Origin: Tenacibaculum sp. 1_MG-2023
GTDB taxonomy: Bacteria > Bacteroidota > Bacteroidia > Flavobacteriales > Flavobacteriaceae
Direction: 5' to 3'
Assembly: GCF_030547425.1 (NCBI RefSeq)
Contig: NZ_JAUORH010000002.1
Coordinates: 62,001-126,000, forward strand
DNA length: 64,000 bases
Numbering within the stretch: the stretch's first letter is position 1; every line of letters starts with the position of its first letter. Under the pieces are notes generated by a model. The model did no database searches. It was given only the letters and a program-made list of their open reading frames with translations, and had not been told where the DNA came from. Position numbers and translations under genes: made by a program. Shown one piece after another: positions 60,059 to 64,000 of this stretch.

Positions 60059-60706
60059 TTAAATTTCTCTATCTGCGTTATTCTTTTTTAATGCTAAACG
60101 ATATTCTGCTAACACCACTTTAACGTCGTCTTTCATTTTATTATTAAGTTCTGCTACAGATTTCATATTGTAACCAAACAACTTACCTCCTGCACTATCC
60201 TCATCATCTGTTCTTCCTCTTAAACCTCCATCTTTATCAATTATAAAAGCTTTTGATGAATGTAATTCTCCATCTAGTGATTGATTTGTTTTAAAACTAT
60301 CATACAATACCTCTATTTCTGCATCATTAGCAAAAATAAAGTTCCATTTTATCATATTTGTGAAAGCTCCTATTTCTTTTTGAAGTTTTTCTACATCTTC
60401 TTTAGATTTTTCTGAAACAATAACAATTAACTGAAAGTCTTTAAAACCATAAAATGGTTTGTATATTTTTTCATTAAGGTTAAATAATTCTCCTTTAGCT
60501 TCATCTATATTACTTCCTAAAAAGGTAACTATTGATATTCTTTTATCAAATTGATGCTTTTTACTAATTGAAGAAATATCAATTACATTTTCTGTAAGTA
60601 CAGGTAACTTAGCAAAGTTATTAATTCCTAATGATAAAAATATATAAAACAATAACGGCACAATAAATAGTGCAAACAATACTATGCTTCTTTTTGTTTT
60701 ATCCAT
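60059..60706 (-). CDS. SCO-like thioredoxin-fold protein without cysteines
   Basis: 215 residues with one N-terminal membrane span (about 8-28). The layout matches the neighbouring SCO protein: same length, an ISIVTFLGSNIDEAKGELFN strand-loop where CPxxCP should be, and HSSKAFIIDKDGGLRGRTDD at the distal His position. There is no cysteine anywhere in the protein, so it cannot bind copper or exchange disulfides the SCO way. It starts a sub-block 12 bases before SCO and after a hairpin. It may be a structural assembly factor; function is inferred from position. Confidence 0.8.
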   Translation of the reverse strand: MDKTKRSIVLFALFIVPLLFYIFLSLGINNFAKLPVLTENVIDISSISKKHQFDKRISIVTFLGSNIDEAKGELFNLNEKIYKPFYGFKDFQLIVIVSEKSKEDVEKLQKEIGAFTNMIKWNFIFANDAEIEVLYDSFKTNQSLDGELHSSKAFIIDKDGGLRGRTDDEDSAGGKLFGYNMKSVAELNNKMKDDVKVVLAEYRLALKKNNADREI

Positions 60707-60726
60707 CTTACTATAAATTTAAGTAT

Positions 60727-60755
60727 AAAAAAAGGTGGTTAACACCACCTTTTAT
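60727..60755 (-). terminator. Hairpin after oxidase subunit IV
   Basis: AAAAGGTGGT (60730-60739), TAAC, ACCACCTTTT (60744-60753). On the minus strand a long T run follows. It separates the structural subunits from the SCO-like/SCO/DUF420 block, so the latter may be expressed at a lower level by readthrough. Confidence 0.8.
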
Positions 60756-60769
60756 TTTGTTTTATATGA

Positions 60770-61108
60770 TTACCATTTTACTAATGGTGCTAGTGTATCG
60801 TATAAGTAACCACCTTCTATTAATACTAACGTTACTAAATAACATATTAAGAAAACAGCTGTCCAAACAATTGCTCTTCTAAGCCATGGTTTTTCACCTT
60901 CTAAGTGCATAAAAGCCCAAGCAATATAATATGCTTTTACAATTGTTAAGATAATAAATATCCAATTTAACCAACTAGTACCCCATCCGTGTAAGTGTAA
61001 TCCTGCTGGTTTTACAATACCTAAAGCTACCTCTACTGTTGTTACTATTGTTAAGATTGCTAAAACAATCCAAATTCTTTTTGTATTTGATTCGTGTGCG
61101 TGACCCAT
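60770..61108 (-). CDS. Cytochrome c oxidase subunit IV family protein
   Basis: 112 residues with three membrane spans (about 10-28, 42-62, 75-95). RIWIVLAILTIVTTVEVALG and IVKAYYIAWAFMHLEGEKPW are typical of the prokaryotic subunit IV (COX4_pro/CyoD-like) family. It stabilises the subunit I-III core in the inner membrane. It is 18 bases after the long subunit III gene and is followed by a hairpin. Confidence 0.9.
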   Translation of the reverse strand: MGHAHESNTKRIWIVLAILTIVTTVEVALGIVKPAGLHLHGWGTSWLNWIFIILTIVKAYYIAWAFMHLEGEKPWLRRAIVWTAVFLICYLVTLVLIEGGYLYDTLAPLVKW

Positions 61109-61126
61109 TTTACTATTGTTTTTTGA

Positions 61127-62110
61127 TTATACTAAGTAGAAGAAGGTAAATACAAATACCCAAACTAAATCTACAAAGTGCCAATATAAACCTACTTTTT
61201 CAACCATCTCATAATGCCCTCTACGTTCATACGTACCCAACACTACATTAAAAAAGATAATGATGTTAAGAACTATACCTGAAAATACGTGAAAACCATG
61301 GAAACCTGTAATAAAGAAAAAGAAATTGGCAAAAATTGGGTTACCATACTCGTTTACTTGTAAGTTGGCTCCTTCTACTACCATTTGAGCTTTTCCTAGA
61401 TGAGCTAAACTCTCTTCTCTAGATAAGATTATTTTTTGTTTGGTTTCAAGATTAACTTTTTCAATTCTAATTAATAAAGATGGATCTGCTTTAAAAGCTT
61501 CCTGCACCTGAGCTACTGAATACTGAGAAATTGTTGCTTCTTTTTCAAACCACAATCCATTTTCTCTTTGATGTTGAACTCTTTCGTCTTTTCTATCGTT
61601 ATGAACAAAATCTGCTAAAGCAATTTGATGACCGTCTTTTACAAATTGTAAAATATGATTATCAGTAGTTTTAACTGCTCCGTATGAACCATTAATAAAA
61701 TTTTTCCATTCCCAAGCTTGTGACCCAACGAAAATAATACCAAAAACGATAGTAGCAAACATATACCAAGCTACTTTTTTCTTTTGCATTTTATGACCTG
61801 CATCTACCGCTAACACCATAGTTACCGACGATACAATTAAAATAAACGTCATTAATGCTACGTAGTACATTGGTGCGTGTACACCATGTAATCCTGGAAA
61901 GTGTGTAAATACCTCATCAGCAATGGGCCAAGAGTCGATAAACTTAAAACGTGTTAAACCATACGCTGCTAAAAAGCCCGAAAAAGTTAATGCATCTGAT
62001 ACGATGAAAAACCACATCATCATTTTACCATAACTAGCACCAAATGGTTTCACACCACCTCCGCCCCAGGTCTCTTTGTTGTCAGAATTTACAGCAATAT
62101 TTGCTCCCAT
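61127..62110 (-). CDS. Cytochrome c oxidase subunit III, long form with soluble insertion
   Basis: 327 residues. Membrane spans near 30-52, 80-102, 113-133, then a polar insertion of about 118 residues (141-258), then spans near 259-287 and 305-326. ITGFHGFHVFSGIVLNIIIF near 267-286 and YWHFVDLVWVFVFTFFYLV at the end are the subunit III signatures. The insertion contains many charged residues and would lie on one side of the membrane. It forms part of a caa3-type oxidase with the second subunit III gene upstream. The two subunit III genes may together replace one seven-helix protein. Confidence 0.92.
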   Translation of the reverse strand: MGANIAVNSDNKETWGGGGVKPFGASYGKMMMWFFIVSDALTFSGFLAAYGLTRFKFIDSWPIADEVFTHFPGLHGVHAPMYYVALMTFILIVSSVTMVLAVDAGHKMQKKKVAWYMFATIVFGIIFVGSQAWEWKNFINGSYGAVKTTDNHILQFVKDGHQIALADFVHNDRKDERVQHQRENGLWFEKEATISQYSVAQVQEAFKADPSLLIRIEKVNLETKQKIILSREESLAHLGKAQMVVEGANLQVNEYGNPIFANFFFFITGFHGFHVFSGIVLNIIIFFNVVLGTYERRGHYEMVEKVGLYWHFVDLVWVFVFTFFYLV

Positions 62111-62166
62111 AAATCTCTTATTGTTAATTTTTGTTAAATCAGTGCGCCAAAATTACGCATTTTTCA

Positions 62167-62751
62167 TCATCTAATAAAATAGAAAAAGAAAAATAGATAA
62201 ATCCATAGTACATCAACGAAATGCCAAAAGATTGCACCGAGTTCAAACCCAAGCATATCGGTTGAAGAATACTTCTTTTTAAAATGATTATAAATAACAA
62301 CTAAAAGCACTATTACACCTGCTAACAGGTGTAAAATATGCATAAATGTTATTCCTATAATAAACGATGTAGACACCGTACTCTCAGGTCCTGTGAAATA
62401 AAGCCCTACAGCCTTTAATTCATTAAACCCTACATATTGATACCATACAAAACCTAAACCAAGTACTAACGTAACTAACAACAAAGTAAATGAAGCTTGT
62501 ATGTTATCTTTTTTTAATAGTTTTTGAGAAAAAAACAACGTAATACTACTTAATACTATTAGTACAGTACTAATATAAAACGCTTGTGGTAAATCGAACG
62601 TTACCCAATCTTCACGATTCATACTAACAACATAAGCACTTGTTAATCCTGCAAAAAACATCACCATACTAATCATGGAAATCCACAACATTGGTTTTGC
62701 TGATTTACGCTTGGCTACTTTTAATTCTTCTTGTAACGTTTGTTCACTCAT
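62167..62751 (-). CDS. Heme-copper oxidase subunit III, short form
   Basis: 194 residues with five membrane spans. KPMLWISMISMVMFFAGLTS, FIIGITFMHILHLLAGVIVL and FELGAIFWHFVDVLWIYLFF (WHFVD motif) identify subunit III. Expected to help proton pumping and O2 access in the terminal oxidase. The ATG at 62751 overlaps the heme O synthase stop, so the pair is translationally coupled. Subunits I and II are not in the window. Confidence 0.92.
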   Translation of the reverse strand: MSEQTLQEELKVAKRKSAKPMLWISMISMVMFFAGLTSAYVVSMNREDWVTFDLPQAFYISTVLIVLSSITLFFSQKLLKKDNIQASFTLLLVTLVLGLGFVWYQYVGFNELKAVGLYFTGPESTVSTSFIIGITFMHILHLLAGVIVLLVVIYNHFKKKYSSTDMLGFELGAIFWHFVDVLWIYLFFFFYFIR

Positions 62752-63653
62752 TAGTGTAAAAATTTATCTACCACATATATAATGGGTACTATTGTAATGT
62801 AAAAAACACTTGCTAGCATTAACTTTCTTGCATCGGTGTTTTTTTCTGTTTTATATAATTGAACTGCATAATAAAGCATTAGTAACCCTAATAACAAAAT
62901 AACTACCGCTGTTAATGGGTATATATAGAAGTTACCTGTTACTTTTAATACAGGTGCAATCGACATTAAAATCATAATACATGTATAAAAGATAATCTGA
63001 ACAACTGCCCCTTTATCTTTCTTATCCATAGGAAGCATATGCAACCCTGCCTTATTATATTCTTCAAATTGTAACCAACCAATTGCCCAAAAATGTGGAA
63101 ACTGCCAAAAAAACTGAATCATAAATAAAAATCCAGCTTCAATACCAAACTTACCTGTTGCAGCTACCCACCCTAACATAAAAGGGATAGCTCCTGGAAT
63201 CGCTCCTACAAAAACAGCCAAAGGTGTTATAGCTTTTAACGGCGTGTATGCACTCGTATATAAGAATATAGAAATAGCTCCAAACAAAGCACATTTTGGA
63301 TTGATAGCATATAAAATAGCAATACCAGCAATTGTAAATAACGTTGCTATAATCAAAGCTGTCGTTGTTGACATTCTTCCTGAAGGTAACGGACGGTTTT
63401 TGGTACGTTGCATTACTGCATCGATATCCTTTTCTATTACTTGATTAAACGCATTTGATGCTCCAACCATTAAATACCCTCCTAAAGCTAATAAAATAAT
63501 TGTAGTATAGTTAATCGATTCTGCTCCTAATAAATATCCTGTAATAGAAGTAAAAACCACACTAATTGACAACCCAACTTTCGTTAACTGTTTAAAGTCC
63601 TTAACTATTGATTTTATGGAAGTTTTAGTATGTACAGTTGAAACAGAATCCAC
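62751..63653 (-). CDS. ctaB: Protoheme IX farnesyltransferase (heme O synthase)
   Basis: 300 residues from GTG 63653 (VDSVSTVHTKTS). The frame runs back to a TTG at 63740, but a TATCTTTG promoter box lies inside that stretch, 21 bases before the GTG, and the 300-residue length fits the family. UbiA-type prenyltransferase with about eight or nine spans. The Asp-rich loop is NAFNQVIEKDIDAVMQRTKN RPLPSGR; a second acidic site precedes GAIPFMLGW. It converts heme B to heme O for terminal oxidases. First gene of the minus-strand oxidase cluster. Confidence 0.93.
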   Translation of the reverse strand: MDSVSTVHTKTSIKSIVKDFKQLTKVGLSISVVFTSITGYLLGAESINYTTIILLALGGYLMVGASNAFNQVIEKDIDAVMQRTKNRPLPSGRMSTTTALIIATLFTIAGIAILYAINPKCALFGAISIFLYTSAYTPLKAITPLAVFVGAIPGAIPFMLGWVAATGKFGIEAGFLFMIQFFWQFPHFWAIGWLQFEEYNKAGLHMLPMDKKDKGAVVQIIFYTCIMILMSIAPVLKVTGNFYIYPLTAVVILLLGLLMLYYAVQLYKTEKNTDARKLMLASVFYITIVPIIYVVDKFLH

Positions 63654-63674
63654 TTTTAATTTTAAAAATTTCTG

Positions 63675-63682
63675 CAAAGATA
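63675..63682 (-). promoter_or_regulatory. Putative -7 box of the oxidase cluster
   Basis: The plus strand reads CAAAGATA, TATCTTTG on the minus strand, 21 bases before the GTG at 63653. It is the main reason for rejecting the longer frame. Confidence 0.5.
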
Positions 63683-63748
63683 TTCCATTCTTATTGAACC
63701 ACCATATATTTTTATTGGAATTAAAATTGAAAAAAAACAAAAACTATT

Positions 63749-63777
63749 TTGTAATTAAAAAAATGATATTATATTTG
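63749..63777 (+). promoter_or_regulatory. Promoter of the tRNA genes
   Basis: TTG at 63749-63751, 18 bases, TATATTTG at 63770-63777. Both Bacteroidetes promoter elements are present, about 48 bases before tRNA-Gly. Confidence 0.7.
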
Positions 63778-63825
63778 CACCCGCATTCGCAGTAATGCAC
63801 GTTCATTAAAATAATTTTTGACTAC

Positions 63826-63897
63826 GCGAAAGTAGCTCAGGGGTAGAGCATCACCTTGCCAAGGTGAGGGTCGCGGGTTCAAATCCCGTCTTTCGCT
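63826..63897 (+). tRNA. tRNA-Gly (GCC)
   Basis: Acceptor GCGAAAG (63826-63832) pairs with CTTTCGC (63890-63896), discriminator T at 63897. The D arm contains AGCTCAGGGGTAGAGC. The anticodon stem TCACC/GGTGA encloses loop TTGCCAA with anticodon GCC. The T arm contains GGGTTCAAATCCC. CCA is not encoded. Confidence 0.97.
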
Positions 63898-63920
63898 CAA
63901 TCCTTTTTAAAAGAGAATAT

Positions 63921-64000
63921 GCTGAAGTGGTGGAATTGGTAGACACGTTGGACTTAAAATCCAATGAGCCGTAATGCTCGTGCGGGTTCAAGTCCCGCCT
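63921..64000 (+). tRNA. tRNA-Leu (TAA), 3' end beyond the window
   Basis: Starts GCTGAAGTGGTGGAATTGGT. The anticodon stem TTGGA/TCCAA encloses CTTAAAA with anticodon TAA. A class II variable arm (TGAGCCGTAATGCTCG) and T arm with GGGTTCAAGTCCC follow. The 3' acceptor strand is outside the window. It follows tRNA-Gly by 23 bases and probably shares its transcript. Confidence 0.93.

Overview
The window looks like chromosomal DNA of a marine Flavobacteriaceae bacterium, close to the Tenacibaculum/Polaribacter type. That placement is inferred from gene content and sequence style. The DNA is strongly AT-rich. Promoters repeatedly show the Bacteroidetes -7 box TAnnTTTG instead of a sigma-70 box. Hallmark families include a SusC/SusD pair, TonB-dependent receptors, IPExxVDY, a Bacteroides-type HU-like protein, a viroplasmin-RNase H, the bat aerotolerance operon and a two-subunit-III caa3-type oxidase cluster.

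Layout. 1-4.4 kb: the C-terminal part of an unknown protein, a YceI-like gene broken by one in-frame TAG, a DEAD-box helicase, and a small ars-like cassette (ArsR, DUF6428, low-molecular-weight phosphatase/arsenate reductase) whose last gene carries a one-base frameshift. 4.4-11 kb: housekeeping genes (rsmG, fatty acid desaturase, PLP aminotransferase, aspartyl protease, TatD, O6-methylguanine methyltransferase, tadA, LpxH-like). 11-15.4 kb: an orphan SusD/SusC pair. 15.6-24.1 kb: the operon moxR, DUF58, BatD-like, batA, batB, batC, batD, batE, with a decayed four-helix-bundle gene between batA and batB. 24.2-27.7 kb: a small membrane-anchored protein, a SulP anion/bicarbonate transporter and two beta-carbonic anhydrases, which together suggest inorganic-carbon uptake. 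27.8-34.9 kb: CvpA, an SDR enzyme, a TlpA-like thioredoxin, YraN, an S66 peptidase and metG.

35-37.7 kb holds an AT-rich gene for an 805-residue MG2/plug-type surface protein. It is followed by a degenerate copy of the last 60 or so bases of metG, so the gene sits between two copies of the metG 3' end. 37.7-48 kb: tex, a TonB/TonB-dependent-receptor pair, ssb, GNAT, a zinc-ribbon protein, a CBS protein and an M28 membrane peptidase. 48-57 kb: HU-like protein, pyk, IPExxVDY, rnc, fabF, acpP, purN, RNase H, a MORN-like protein, dodecin, DUF1304, MscS and tsaB. 57-63.7 kb (minus strand): heme O synthase, two oxidase subunits III, subunit IV, a cysteine-less SCO-like protein, SCO, DUF420, a small CxxC membrane protein and a TolC-type outer membrane protein. 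The window ends with tRNA-Gly(GCC) and a truncated tRNA-Leu(TAA) behind a strong promoter.

The most interesting signals lie outside the intact genes: the metG-tail duplication around the 805-residue gene, the gene relic inside the bat operon, the two-operator ars-like cassette with a broken reductase and no transporter, and the nonsense-interrupted YceI gene. No CRISPR array, integrase or intact insertion sequence was seen. No clearly new multi-gene system was found; the DUF6428 cassette and the metG-flanked gene are the best candidates for unexplained biology.
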